64,000 nucleotides of DNA from Acanthosepion lycidas (GCA_963932145.1 CAWVQA010000061.1:128501-192500); one strand, 5' to 3'. Shown: positions 1 to 11,099, numbered from the stretch's first letter. The notes: generated by a model not told the origin, from the sequence alone. Program-made: numbers and translations.

Positions 1-147
1 TTTTGAATTTCCTCCATTATGGGCATTATTATATCCATGATATAATGACACCATAATTCATGGCTGGAACAGAATGCCTGAAAGGAAAAGAATAACAAAC
101 ATGCTTTGTTCTCAGAGAGATTTTTATATACTAAGACATACTCAAAA

Positions 148-741
148 CTATATATACATATATATACATTGCATGTGGAGAATAATATATAACGTGATTC
201 TATATGGCGTGATTCTATATACTGCCAAAAATTTCTGAATACATCTTTCATTCGTGTCCACGCCTTGGTTTTTCTTCAATGCTCGTTTAAAGGTGTCCAC
301 GAATTTTTCCGCCTGTCCATTCGATCTTGGATGATATACTGGCGTTGTCACGTGATCAATGGATAATGATGTACAGAATTCCTTGAATTCTCTTCCCGTA
401 AACTGCGTTCCGTTGTCGCTGACTAAAGTTTTAGGGAGTCCAAAGCGACTAAAAATTTCCTTAAGTGCGTTTATTGTATTTGTTGCATTCGGATGTCTGC
501 ACTTAACAACTTCTGGCCACTTAATGAAACTGTCCACAATGATCAGGTAATAAGATCCATTTATGGGCCCTGCATAGTCGATACGCATTTGAATCCATGG
601 GACATCTGTCTTTGGCAATGATTGAATCTTTACCGGTGGATCCCTTGCTGCCAGTTGACATCCTCTACACTGTTTCACCAAATTTTCTGTGTCTTGGTTC
701 ATCCTTGGCCAATAAGTATAGTCTCTCATTAGAGATTTCAT
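148..741 (-). pseudogene. Ty3/gypsy integrase fragment
   Basis: The protein would insert retroelement cDNA into the genome. The 197-residue frame starts with the end of the zinc-binding domain (CRGC at about residues 25-28) and continues through a retroviral-type integrase core. The catalytic triad is visible: D in MRIDYAGP, D in VSDNGTQFT and E in SNGQAEKFVDT. The C-terminal part is lost after the core, where the frame runs into AT-rich sequence. This is the best-preserved part of the element. The N-terminal methionine is only the first ATG of the frame, because in an intact polyprotein integrase is cleaved from Pol. Confidence 0.9.
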
Positions 742-1221
742 TCTCGAAATCCCTGGATGGCCAGTGTGGAACTAGCTTCTTTGAAGGCACATATTCTATT
801 TTGAAATTATAATTCAATAGAATTATACCCCAACGCTGTAGTCGATTTGCCGTGTGAGTTGGTATACTTTTTTTAAACGAAATATTGTTAACAGCGGTTT
901 GTGGTCTGTTTGCAGAATAAATTATCTTCCGTATAGAAACCTGTGAAATTTTTTTACAGCGTAGATTGTTGCTAAACTCTCTTTTTTGATTTGACTGTAA
1001 CTTCATTCCGCGAGCAGTAACGTTCTCGAGGCATGTGCTGTTGGCTTCGTAGATCCGTCCTCAAATTTATGAAGCAATACCCCACCTAGTCCCTCATTAC
1101 TGGCATCTGCTGCTACAATGATTTTCTTCTTCGGGTCAAAATGCGCTAACGATAGGTCTGCTAATAGACTGCTTTTTATTTTTTTTAAAAAGACTGTTCG
1201 CATTCTTTCGGCCATATCCAC
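665..1221 (-). pseudogene. Ty3/gypsy RNase H and connection region
   Basis: Two overlapping frames carry the RNase H domain. The frame ending at 1003 has the first catalytic Asp in VAADASNEGLGGVL and a following HASRTLL block. The frame 665-1006 has a degraded second half, then THTANRLQRWGIILLNY and the IEYVPSKKL connection motif typical of gypsy Pol. A frameshift near 1003-1015 separates them. RNase H removes the RNA strand during reverse transcription. After IEYVPSKKL the expected link to the integrase HHCC domain is missing, which suggests an internal deletion. Confidence 0.8.
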
Positions 1222-1258
1222 TTTGCGCCCTTTTTCACCAAATTATTTAAAGGATCTC

Positions 1259-2110
1259 TCATATCATACATTTTTGGGATATAGATGCTATATAGTAACT
1301 TACTAATCCCAAGAAAGCATGGAGTTTATCCACATTATCAGGTGCTGGCATATTTTTTATAGCCTCAGCCCTTTCTGTATCCGGTTTTCTTCCTTTACTA
1401 TCAATTATCTGCCCTAAATATTTAATCTTCTTTAAGAAGAACACGCATTTTTCAGCAGCCAGATTGAACCCGTATTCCTCAATTCTCTGAAATATCGCTC
1501 TAATATGCGTTTTGTGTTGGGCCTAGTTTTCACTTTTAATCAAAATATCATCTAGCCAACATTGTGTCCATTATTTGCTGGAATAGGCTTGGAGCTACCT
1601 TCAATCCAAAAGGGAGACGATTTAGTTTAAAAATCCCTTTATGCGTGTTTATTGTCAGGTACTTCGAACATTCTTCACTGACTTTACCTGAAGGTAAGCC
1701 TCCGACAAGCCCAACTTTGAAAACACTCTGCCTCCGTTTAATTTAGTGAATATATCCTCCGGATATATGGTCTTTCATACAATCATTTAAGCCTGTCGAA
1801 AAGTCAGCACACACTCTGATTTTTGGGTTTTTCTTTTTTTATATATACGGTTAGAGACGCCCAATCCGAGTAATCGACTTTTGAAATTATGCCAATTTTC
1901 TCCAACCTTTCTAATTCCTCATTTATTGTGTCTAGTGCCGAAAATGGTACTTTTCTCTTTGGTTTAAAGATTGGTTTAACATTTTCTTTCAATTCGAAGT
2001 TGACTTCTGTTTTTATGCACAGACCTAGTTCTTCTGAAAAGAGACGAGGGAATTCGCCTTTCAAATCCGTAATAAATCTTTCTGTTTGCTTCGTCTTATA
2101 GTTCTCTATG
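1259..2110 (-). pseudogene. Ty3/gypsy reverse transcriptase fragments
   Basis: The frame 1804-2064 holds the start of the RT domain, with the conserved PKRKVPFSALDTINEELERLE segment and an 'IGIISKVDYSDWASL' block. The frame 1259-1444 holds the end of the RT thumb (YLGQIIDSKG, then LHAFLGLVSYY). Between them, near 1535-1555, the minus strand reads LDDILIKSE, the catalytic YxDD-type box, but in another frame. At least three frame changes are needed to read the domain through, so it is inactive. Nothing suggests host use of this fragment. Confidence 0.85.
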
Positions 2111-2189
2111 GCGTTAACTTTGTTACAGAAATAATTTACCGGTAATTCCCATTAATTAAACAATACGATCCAGTCTAAACCAAATAGGT

Positions 2190-2625
2190 TTACTGAACCA
2201 GGGAGTACATACACTTTCGATTTGTGAAAGTTTCCCATGAACGAAATGTTACATTTTTTAATTCACCTCTAAACTTAAGTCTTTTTTTCTGACACTCCCC
2301 TGGCAATTTTATCTGTGTAACCGATTGTAACCGGTGGGTAACCGATTTTTTTCCATGTTTGTCCATATCACTTCCTGAATCGAGTAATAATTTTACGGTC
2401 TGCCAATTTATTTTTACATTGAGGTATTTCCTTCTTTGACCCTCCACAATTTCATTTTTAGATAAAACTACGTTCACCTTTGTTTGAGAATTTGCTTTTA
2501 CTTTTCTGTTTTGCCCGACAATAACTTCTATGGCCTACACACCCACAATTAAAACATATTTTATCCCTAAAGAAACAATCCTTCTTTATATGCTGTCATC
2601 CACACGAACTGCATATAAGTGTTCT
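2190..2625 (-). pseudogene. Ty3/gypsy nucleocapsid zinc knuckles and protease
   Basis: On the minus strand 2625-2530 encodes two degraded CCHC knuckles. The second, CFNCGCVGHRSYC, is intact as C-x2-C-x4-H-x4-C, and the first (CSSC...HIKKDC) contains a stop. They would bind genomic RNA. The next frame (2477-2190) contains LLLDSGSD, the active-site loop of a retropepsin-type aspartic protease that would process the polyprotein. After that motif the frame shifts and the flap region is not readable. Confidence 0.8.
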
Positions 2626-2776
2626 TTCTTTATTCTGTTGTCTTACAGCTTGTTTGTACTCACGAAATGCTCTCCTCAATCCGAGTATTATCTTTTTTTA
2701 TGTTTATAAGTCGCTGACATTCTTCTGTTATTTTTTGTAGCGTAATCTTCGGATCCTGTTCCATGATAGTGGGGAT

Positions 2777-3436
2777 TTATCTAATTCCTTTGTCCTTCGG
2801 TGTCATTAGACCCTGCACGAAAATTAGACACTTGAACATGTCGCTTGACAATTCCTTTAATTTAAAGGCCTCACACCGTGCGTTAACCATACCTGCATAC
2901 GTGATAAAATCATCATCCTCTTCTTTTACGATATAGACACTTGTATCGTGTATGAAACAGACTCTTTCATCAAAAATTTTCGACACAATTTCTACTGTTT
3001 CGCTGAATGTAATTTCTTCTGGCTTCTTTTGGAGGATTAAATTCGTGTATTTTGTATTTTCTTCTGTTTCCAACTTCTGCAACAATAGAGTGATTTTTTT
3101 CCTCATCGGACCATTGTTCGCATCTTTTCGTAAATATTATTATTGTTTCAAACCTACGAAAATAAGCCGGAAACGTTGAACCACTGTCAGGGTCATATTT
3201 AAATTCAGAGAGTGAATTTGAAATTCCTTCAGCAGAAAATAATCTAGAACCCGGTTCTTTTGTTGTCCTAGATAATACAATATATAATCTTTCCAAAGTG
3301 CTTTATTGTCTTTTGCCTGTTTTTTGAATAACTTTTCAAACCTTTCTTGTTGCTGAATAAATTGTTGTTGTTATTGTTAGAATTGTTGCTGCAAAGTGAC
3401 TTGTAGCACCTTAGTTAATTCTGCAATTTGTTCCAT
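2777..3436 (-). pseudogene. Ty3/gypsy Gag
   Basis: The likely start is the ATG whose complement lies at about 3436, giving MEQIAELTKVLQ followed by a Gln-rich stretch. The central Gag core lies in two frames: one with FKYDPDSGSTFPAYFRRFET and one with KITLLLQKLETEENTKY, TYAGMVNARCEAFKL and MFKCLIFVQGL. This is the capsid-type domain of invertebrate gypsy Gag. There are at least three frame changes. The following knuckles at 2530-2625 continue the same polyprotein. Confidence 0.75.
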
Positions 3437-3439
3437 TCT

Positions 3440-3960
3440 GCCAACGTATCCACAAGAAAAAAAATTTGCTCCAATTTATGTAGACAATAAAATTTTCTAA
3501 GTTCAAACAAGAGGGGGGGGGCAATTTCTTACTTTCTGTAAGCGTTGCACAAGTTTTTCCTTTTCTAACATTCCTCGTTAATAAGCGTTAAAACAAAAAT
3601 GAGTGAAAAATTACTTACTTTCTGTTTGCGTCGAACAAGTTTTTCTAACGTTCTTTGTAAGTGTTGTCAACTGTATTTTTTTTTCTTTTGTTTTAACTTG
3701 TGAGGTCATTTCAAATCTCGTCGCAAAGTGATATGCCCGGAAAGGGATATATTTGTTCGAAGTAGCAAAGTGGTTTTGGACTACTGTAACCGAGTAGAAC
3801 AAACTAGCAGATAACTGTAATGGACTGGTCCTCATCACAGTGGTAACAATAGGCATAGGCAATAGGCGTCATCAATAGGCATCCTCGTACCTCCACATCA
3901 GTCTGTATTTATGGCTGACACCAGCCAATCATATTACTGTGAGGGGGAACCCAGGTGTAT
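3440..3960 (-). other. Untranslated leader and putative 5' LTR of the gypsy element
   Basis: This stretch lies immediately upstream of Gag on the minus strand. It carries two related copies of a TTACTTTCTG...AACAAGTTTTTC segment (about 3530-3565 and 3612-3650), so the leader has an internal duplication. A TATA-like TAAATA lies at about 3906-3911 (minus strand), a plausible U3 promoter. I could not fix the LTR ends because the partner LTR is not in the window. Confidence 0.4.
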
Positions 3961-4147
3961 GCATATTCATTACATCAATATCATACCCTATTGAATGCAA
4001 AGAAGTTATGTTTTGACTCTTTTTCTATCGTTTTTTTTTTTAGATTTGATTAACATTCAGAAACTGGTCATTTTTAAGAAATATAGAAGAGAAGTAAGAT
4101 AGAAATTATAAAAAATAAACCAAATAGAACGGCAAAGAAATGACAGG

Positions 4148-4148
<1 letters not shown>

Positions 4149-4192
<44 letters not shown>

Positions 4193-4240
4193 AAGAGAGA
4201 GTGAAAGTGCTAGAGAGAGATAGAGAGAGAGAATAAGAAA
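4149..4240. repeat. (GA)n microsatellite
   Basis: A pure GA run of about 40 bases at the left grades into an interrupted GA/GAAA tract. On the minus strand it reads as Ser-Leu repeats, which is an artefact. Confidence 0.97.
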
Positions 4241-5498
4241 AATTGATGTGGAAGGACCTCCACACTTGATAACCAAGGACAATGGTGTATGTAGTGTCTT
4301 ATAAAATACTACATTTCAAATATTGAGTAGTGTATAAATTTAAAAGTCACAATAAGAGCCAAATATATGGCATGAACTGATATAAAATATTAGCAGTTTA
4401 GTAGACTTTAACAGGAAGAATACAATTCTTAAATTTAAAAAATACATGGAAATTTTATAATTGAAGAATATTAATTGTATCAAAATAGCTTTTACAAAAC
4501 ACCTGCAAACAGATCAATATTGGTTTCAAAGAATTTAATTATAAATAATCTGTTAAAAATGTCTTCATTTTTCCATAATTCTGCCCTGAAAAAATCTGTC
4601 TTTTTTGTATGTTTCATCAAAATACAATGCACTTAGTTGAAAAACAAAGAAAAACTTGCATCAGTATATCAACTAAAACTGCTGTGATAATGCTAAATAC
4701 TTTTGTTGAAATAGATAATGTTTTTAATCATGAATGTGTTATATTAAATCAAATGCAAAATCCAAATAAAAACAAAAATATGTATTACAATAAATTTCAA
4801 TTGAAACAATTACTGATCTAATAACTTCAAATGATACAATCTGAATAAAAATAAGAATCATTTCAGGGAAGTTTTATTTTCTCAAGTGATCAAATGTTTC
4901 CTGATGACTCAGAATCATCCTTTTCCATTAGAATTTTTTTGTTCTTTATATGACATAATTGTCAGATTTCTTTATTTATTTGTATCATTCTAAACTTTGA
5001 ATTTGGTTTATAATGCAGACAAGACTTGGAAATACACTGAAGATAATTTATGAATTTTGTAAGCATTTTCGAAAGATATATAAGGACCAAATATCCATCC
5101 ATATCTAAGGTGTCAAGTATCCACCTCTAATCTAGGCATTTATATTGACTCTTGATGAAGGCAGCAATAGAAGGTATTGTAATTGGAAGTATGAATAAGA
5201 GATTTATAATTTATTAGAACTCTATTCTTTGATAATGAATAAAACTTTAGGGATGAACAAGCATATCTGTATATAAAATGGCTGAAAAGTGCTTGTCATT
5301 AATACTTGACTCATATATAGATGAAAAGGTCAAAATTCTAATTGTTGTGCTAGCAAATAAATATTCAAGCTGACTTCATTGATGAAATTATTTGATAAGC
5401 AAAATAGATGTTCTGTGTTTTTTGACAAATAGTATTTTAATTCCTTTCAGGCTACATCTCAGCAAAATTCAACATTTGTTCATAACTCTTAATTGTTA
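4241..5498. other. AT-rich intergenic or intronic DNA
   Basis: No coding, RNA or repeat signature was recognised between the GA repeat and the pogo-type MITE. Confidence 0.6.
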
Positions 5499-5500
5499 TA

Positions 5501-5686
5501 CAGTGTAACCCGGATATAAGAGACTCTGATATAAGAGAAACCCGGATATAAGAGAGATTTTCTCTTGTCCCAAATTATTCCCATACTTACCTAAACAAAA
5601 TAGACCAAAACCGGATATAAGAGAAACTCGGATATAAGAGACTTCTTCTCCGGTCCCGACAACTCTCTTATATCCGGTTTACACTG
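5501..5686. mobile_element. Pogo-type MITE, complete, 186 bp
   Basis: The ends are inverted repeats beginning CAGTGTAACCCGGATATAAG and ending in the complement of a near-identical sequence. The element is flanked on each side by TA (5499-5500 and 5687-5688), the target duplication of Tc1/mariner/pogo transposons. The motif GGATATAAGAGA, with small variants, recurs five or six times inside, so each arm is itself made of short repeats. There is no coding capacity. A second copy lies at 15252-15408 in opposite orientation. Confidence 0.85.
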
Positions 5687-5688
5687 TA

Positions 5689-8322
5689 TTAAACAAATAT
5701 GTTCCTGCTATTTTAATTGACTATTATTCTGTACCTTGTCTCTCAATAAAACCAACTTTTTGTTGCAGCTGAATGTTTTGCTCCAAAGGAAACCTAATGG
5801 TATTGAAAATTATGCAAGTGATCTTCACTTTTTACGTTATTTTCAGCACATGTTTGCCTCTTTTTGATTTGATTGTTGGGTTTAAAGGTATATCAACCTT
5901 CATACCTAATAAGATTTGATTGGGCATCATGGTTTGTATATTAAATTTAATTTGTAATAATATTTTAGTATCATTGATAGCCTTTGTAAAGGAGTTTATT
6001 TGGGGTTAATAATTTTGGTATGAAGTTCAGTTCGAGATTATTCTGCTTTGTTTATTTACATATTTGTCAAGATTAATTTATTGTTTAAATTTTTTAATAT
6101 ATCTTGGTTTCCTTAAGAAGAAATTGAATTATTTTATTTAGATCAATCCTGTTGAAGAGTTCATTCATATTGTTTGCCTGGTAATACTTTTCACAGATTA
6201 GATTTAGATCTATACATTTTATAAGTATGTGTTCCACTGTATATTGTTCATTATATGTATAACATATAAGTAGATCTTCCTTTTTTTAGTATGTAGCTGT
6301 GCATAATAAAAGTGTGGCTGAGTCAGAGTCAAGTTAGTACTGATGCCTCTTTTTGAAGAATTTGATGGCTGATTCATTGATAAAGAAACAGATTATATCT
6401 GCCACATTCACAGCTGTACACAGTTTGGAAAAAATGATTTTTTTTATTAAAATGTAATGGATGAATGAGTTCATCCAAAATACTATTTTCCAACATGAAG
6501 CATACATTTCACAATAATGTTATCTTTATAATTTTGTTTTTAAAATGACATTGTTTTCAGTATTTATGTAAGTATCCATTTGAAAAATCTACATTTAAAC
6601 AGTAGTTTAAACTTGGTTTCAAAATGCAAATATAATATTAATTTCCATTTTAATGAGATTTCATTAAAGAGTGATAAAACTTCTGTTCTGATCAAAAATT
6701 ATTTCAATATATTGGACTTCTTATTTTCTATACTTTCTCTTATGAACAAATATAGAATCAAACTTTCCTGGTGGTTGAGAGACTTGCATGATTCTCATCT
6801 GATATTCAAGTCCAGATAAAAATTAAAATTCAATAACAATAACTTGTGTGCCTAACCCTATTATAATGCCTGGGTTCTCATTTCCAAGTACACCCATCTT
6901 TTAGGGTGGCTAGGTAATCCCTGTTACAGATAGCATTTGTATTCTTCAACATCCACAACCACTGGTTTAGTTCCTGAGGAAAGGTGCATAATCTAGCACG
7001 ATCAGTAGTTGGACAAAGTCAGTATGCTCAAACCCTTGGTTACAATGACTTGTGATTACACCAACACAACTATTGATGACTCCTAAATAATTTTGTCTAC
7101 TCAATTTCACTCACACAACTTGGGTCACCTTGTGGTATGCTTTTCCCAGCAGTGTTGCATGCTGGGATCATCTCCCCAGTCTGATATTATCAAGAAAACA
7201 CCTCCTTGACAAATTCAATATAGTAAAATAGCTTTCATGCTAATCTTCTAGCCATTTGGCCATGCATCATTAATCACTTTTAAACTATGAGTGTAGTGGG
7301 TACTCATCAAATTTTAATTTAATGTGCTAAAATAAATGAAATAGGAAAAATTAAATGTAACAGAAAAAAGAAAGAGGAAAGGAAAAAGAAAAGTAGCAGA
7401 AAAAGTAAAAGGAAAATTAAAAAAATAAAGCAATGTAAAAACAAAGAGCAAAAAAGAAAAACTAAGAATCAAAAAATAAAGAAAAAAGAATAAAATACTG
7501 AAAAAATTAAAATTAAAAAATCAGTATAAAAAGGTTAAAAAAACACCAGAATTATTCTGATTGGTAAGTATTCAAAATTTGATTATACTTTATGCTTTAT
7601 ATGAATATGGTGAGAGATTTTAGCATGTTATCCTTGTCAGTATTTATTTTTTCCTTTATTCAATGTTCTACTGGTGATTACCATGTCATATGAAAAGACC
7701 TATACTTACAAATTTGGAATCAGATATGATAAAACAGGTGGATTTAGAATTAAACAGAGCTATTGGCATTCAGTTATTTTCTGGTCATATTGCAATACTG
7801 CATAAAGTTTGTAGTAACTGATTTTCAGGAGTGGTGATGGCATTTCTCTCTGCATGATTTAACAGATGGATAATTAGGTGGAGTAAACTTTTCATGAAAC
7901 AACTTAAACAAATACAAGTATTTCCAGGTTATTTATTTTCATTTCTAGATTGTGTTAATAAAACTTCATTAAAGACTTTTGACTTTTGTTTCTTTGATTT
8001 AGAAAAACAATTTGCTCATTACAAATACAAAATAACTTTGAAATATTCTTTCTAGCCATAAATAAAAACGTTAAAAACATACTCTTTCAGCACAAATTAA
8101 AACTGAACCACATGTCATCTCAATATCAGTTAATGATCCTGATCATTGTCTTTACCCATACTTATATTTTAAGTACTTAGTGCACTTGGTTTTAATACCA
8201 TCAGTATTTAACTTCTTTGAAGTTTATTGTAGGCAGATTCTCTACACCTTAATCATAACTGTGTTACAAAATCTACCTGTCGCTTAAAGCTTAAAGTACC
8301 CTTGTGTACTTGCAAAAATGTA
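5689..8322. other. AT-rich DNA without recognised features
   Basis: Reading both strands, I see only chance ORFs under 80 codons. 7320-7550 is a purine-rich (GA/AAA) stretch of low complexity. Confidence 0.6.
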
Positions 8323-8324
8323 TA

Positions 8325-9225
8325 CAGTTGTCCTCCCTTATTTGTGGGGGAGGGAATATATTCCAAGAACCCCAAGGAATTCCTGAAACCATGGATATTA
8401 CTGAAGCCTACATACATATGCTATATTTTTCCTATTTATAGATAGTTATAATATCTAAATTTGAGTTCAATTTATGAATGAAGCACAATAAGATTGTAGT
8501 GGACCATGGGTTTATGTGTTGTTAAATTAGGAACACGTGCGTTTATTCCTGCTAGAAGAAGGTCCACTACAAGAACATGGCGGACTCAAAAATTGAATCC
8601 ACCATAAAGAAGTGAAAAAAACCCAAACAAGACCGATATAAAGATACAAACAAGTATATGTATTAAACAACAAAATTTACAATGGACATAGGCATTAACA
8701 TTTGTGTTTGTGTGCGAACATAAAGAGTTTGTATTTTGGTGAATGTTCATATGTACATGCATGTGTATAATGTTCATGGCATCTCCCACAAGTGGGAAGA
8801 TGCAATCTTCTGCGAGAGCTTACATTCTAGATGTGTTCGCTGAAAATGAAGAAATGAAAAAGTGAATGAGGCAAGAAATTGCCCAGTATTTATAGTGTAG
8901 GGTGAGTGTGCCCTAGTGCGCAATTAGGAAATTAAGGAGGACTTAACTCTGACAAGATTAACAATAGTAACTAATAAGAACACAGAACAATTATAATAAA
9001 CTGTAATAAAAGTTATGTTACTGATAGAAAACTGGTTTTTACCACACAATTTTCTTCTTTATAAAGTTAATAAATTTCATTTTTTTATTTAAAAGAAGAA
9101 CTTTATGGTTTCTCATTGACAAATTGCCAGAATATCTTCTCTTACACTTTGGGAAAACATAGAAATTGCTTATTTCTCGCATTGGTTGCAGATAACTGAG
9201 ACTGTAAAAATGTGACTGATTGATT
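8325..9225. mobile_element. Tigger/pogo-like non-autonomous element, split by a solo LTR
   Basis: The left end, CAGTTGTCCTCCCTTATTTG, is preceded by TA (8323-8324) and is followed by GTGGGGGAGGG...CCAAGAACCCC and CCTGAAACCATGGATA. That is the typical layout of Tigger-like ends (CAGT, then pyrimidines, then a degraded CCGCGG-rich arm). The right end near 9180-9225 (GGTTGCAGATAACTGAGACTG) looks like the decayed complementary arm. A 460-bp LTR sits in the middle. Joining 8494 to 8959 restores continuous element-like sequence (CACAATAAGATTAACAATAG). There is no transposase. The family call rests on remembered Tigger consensus layout and the right end is approximate. Confidence 0.6.
8495..8954 (-). 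mobile_element. Solo LTR, 460 bp, AGAT target duplication
   Basis: Read on the minus strand it starts TGTCAGAGTTAAGTCC and ends GGTCCACTACA, the canonical TG...CA. It is flanked by AGAT at 8491-8494 and again at 8955-8958. A TATA-box-like CTATAAATA (minus, about 8887-8895) and a polyadenylation signal AATAAA (minus, about 8543-8549) fit U3 and R. Short inverted repeats TGTAGTGGACC/GGTCCACTACA at 8495-8505 and 8561-8571 lie near the 3' end of the LTR. It is presumably the product of recombination between the two LTRs of a full element. The superfamily cannot be told from the LTR alone. Confidence 0.8.
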
Positions 9226-9379
9226 TATTTTTATGTTTTATCAACCATATGTGGGTTATTTAAATCTGAAACATTTTTTGGATTGTAAGAATAATTCTGC
9301 TTTTTTTAAGTGAATATTGCATCAACAATTTTTTGGAGATAACTGAAGTTTCCCAATACAAGTCCTATTATTTAACCCA

Positions 9380-9523
9380 TACCTGGGGGAGAGAAGAAAT
9401 GGGTTCCTATCTTTCTCAAGGGTATTTGTCTAAGTGAATGTTACATGCATGATTGGAATTCAAACATGACACCCTGATTTCTTATTCCAAGCCAATATCC
9501 ATTACACCATCTGCACACCCTGT
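9380..9523 (-). mobile_element. tRNA-derived SINE
   Basis: On the minus strand, starting near 9523, there is a tRNA-like head. An A-box-like TGGTGTAATGG lies at about 9499-9509 and a B-box-like GTTTGAATTCC at about 9454-9464, spaced as in a tRNA gene. The body continues with ATTCACTTAGACAAATACCC. The head no longer folds as a functional tRNA as far as I can see. This fits a decayed SINE transcribed by RNA polymerase III. Confidence 0.55.
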
Positions 9524-10170
9524 CAAATGTGTAACTGCAGATAAAAGGTGACTACTGTGCAGCATACTAGTGATATTCCAGCAAATAAAATTTCAAAAAT
9601 ATTTGAAATTCTCATGAGAGTTTAACTAATTTATGTGGTGATATTAATAAAATGCATATTCCCTTTTGAATATAAATTGTTTTTTACTTACATTTAACAT
9701 TAAGAATGGCTTCTAATTCTAAGAGTTATCGTGTCAACATCAGAAGAATTAGAAAAGAGAACAGTAATTAGAAATGATGGCCACAAATGTGTTCTTAAAT
9801 TAATGAATTAATATTTTCTCAATGTTTTTGATCTAACAAAATTCCAAAATTTTCTAAAAAAACAAATATAAAAGTTAAGTTAACCTTGTAGCCATATTAA
9901 CTGAATCATTTTGTTGACTATAGCAACAAAAATATTTTTGAAAATTACTCTTCACTTTAACCTTTTGTCCCTTTGATTTTAGAAAATATAGTGGGATGTA
10001 TAAAAAAAGATAAGCTAAAATCAATTGAAATTAATTTTTAAAAACAAGATTAAGGTATTTTCGTTAAAGAAAAAGAATTCTCTAAATATGGACATATGAA
10101 CATGAAGTCATGAAATTAAAAATTTTTTTTCACATTTTTAATTTACATTTCTCTGAATTGAAAAATGCAA
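9524..10170. other. AT-rich DNA without recognised features
   Basis: Nothing was recognised on either strand. Confidence 0.6.
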
Positions 10171-10172
10171 TA

Positions 10173-11051
10173 CAGACACACACACACAGAGAGAGGGTGT
10201 GATGGATAAATTGTTGTTTAAATTTAACAGATATATTTACCAAAATTACACAAAAATATCTTTAAAAACTAAAGAGTAAATTTATTCAATCAAATTGCCA
10301 TTGGCTTCAACCTTGGCCTCCAGACAACTTCAGAATCTCCTGCAACTCTTCTGGATGGTTTCCTTGTTTAAGTTGCTAAATACTGCCATAATCCTTGCCT
10401 TCAGTTCATCTTTGGTGTTACAAGGAGTTTTGTTGGTCTATTGCTCAACTGTACTCCTTATATAATAATCAAAGGTCTTGCAGTCTGGGGAGTTAGGTGG
10501 CCAGATGTAAGGGGTGATGTTGTCACAGAAATTGTCTGACAGCCATGACTGGGGTTTCCTGCTTGTGTGGCATGGTGCAGAGTCCTGTTGCCAGAGATAG
10601 AGTGTTCCAGCAGCCACCCTCTTGACCCAGGACAGCACTACCTCCACAAGGCACAATGTAAGGCCTCTGTGTTGAGTCTGAAGCTCTATTGGAAGACAAA
10701 TGGAGGCATAACATTGCCATCACTAGTGATCACTCCAAATACCTTTGTAATCACCATTAGACTCATCCATCTCTTTCCCAATCCTCTGCACTGTACTCAG
10801 ATTGACACCTAAACACTGAAATTTTCATACTGGAAGTTACAGCATAAATGCCAAACAGTACAGCATGCTGTTTCTAAATTTCTGGGAGAATGAATTGCAT
10901 CATGGTGCTCTTTTTCTCACAGATGGTGTGCAACTGACCCTACTATACTATGCAGTTAACAAAATTAAAAACAAACAATGAATTTGTGCAAAATAAAAAA
11001 ATATAAAATGGTGACCATTTACCGATGACACTCTGTGTGTGTGTGCATTTG

Positions 11052-11054
<3 letters not shown>
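10173..11054 (-). mobile_element. Internally deleted mariner-type transposon
   Basis: A transposase remnant (next entry) is bracketed by degraded inverted ends. The left end has GAGGGTGTGATGGATAAATTG at about 10194-10214. The complement of the right end reads GAGTGTCATCGGTAAATGG at about 11017-11035. Both ends run outward into CA/GT dinucleotides in mirror orientation. The element is about 0.88 kb, shorter than the usual 1.3 kb, because the middle of the transposase is missing. Confidence 0.75.
10280..10800 (-). pseudogene. Mariner-like (DD37D-type) transposase remnant
   Basis: The intact enzyme cuts and pastes the transposon through an RNase H-fold DDE/D domain. On the minus strand a helix-turn-helix scrap (LGVNLSTVQRIGKEMDES) is followed directly by KVFGVITSDGNVMPP, so the segment between the DNA-binding part and the first catalytic region is deleted. 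Next come WQQDSAPCHTSR (second catalytic Asp) and WPPNSPD...DYY. By my count 37 residues separate the two Asp residues, as in the maT/DD37D group. The C-terminal end continues past two in-frame stops (TNKTPCNTKDELKARIMA). Stops and frameshifts make it non-functional. Confidence 0.85.
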
Positions 11055-11084
<30 letters not shown>

Positions 11085-11088
11085 ATAT
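11052..11088. repeat. (TATC)n microsatellite
   Basis: About eight TATC units directly abut the right end of the mariner element. Confidence 0.95.
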
Positions 11089-11099
11089 TGTGTATATTT

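Larger units (their letters stand above)
148..3960 (-). mobile_element. Degenerate Ty3/gypsy LTR retrotransposon
   Basis: Read on the minus strand, the order is leader, Gag, two CCHC zinc knuckles, aspartic protease, reverse transcriptase, RNase H and integrase, which is the Ty3/gypsy order with integrase last. The coding parts sit in many frames separated by stops and small indels, so the copy is dead. The segment linking the RNase H/connection region to the integrase zinc-binding domain appears deleted near 680-740. The 3' LTR was not found before the left end of the window. The outer 5' boundary near 3960 is approximate. The Gag and Pol resemble the invertebrate gypsy group that automatic pipelines often label K02A2.6-like. 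Confidence 0.9.

Noticed and set aside
4074-4265. ORF rich in Ser-Leu repeats
   Set aside because: It is the minus-strand reading of the GA microsatellite.
5501-5686. CRISPR-like array of GGATATAAGAGA repeats
   Set aside because: Repeats are 12 bases, inverted between arms and without spacers of equal length. The TA-flanked inverted ends make it a MITE.
8586-8789. 67-codon minus-strand ORF
   Set aside because: It lies wholly inside the solo LTR and has no retroelement or host domain.
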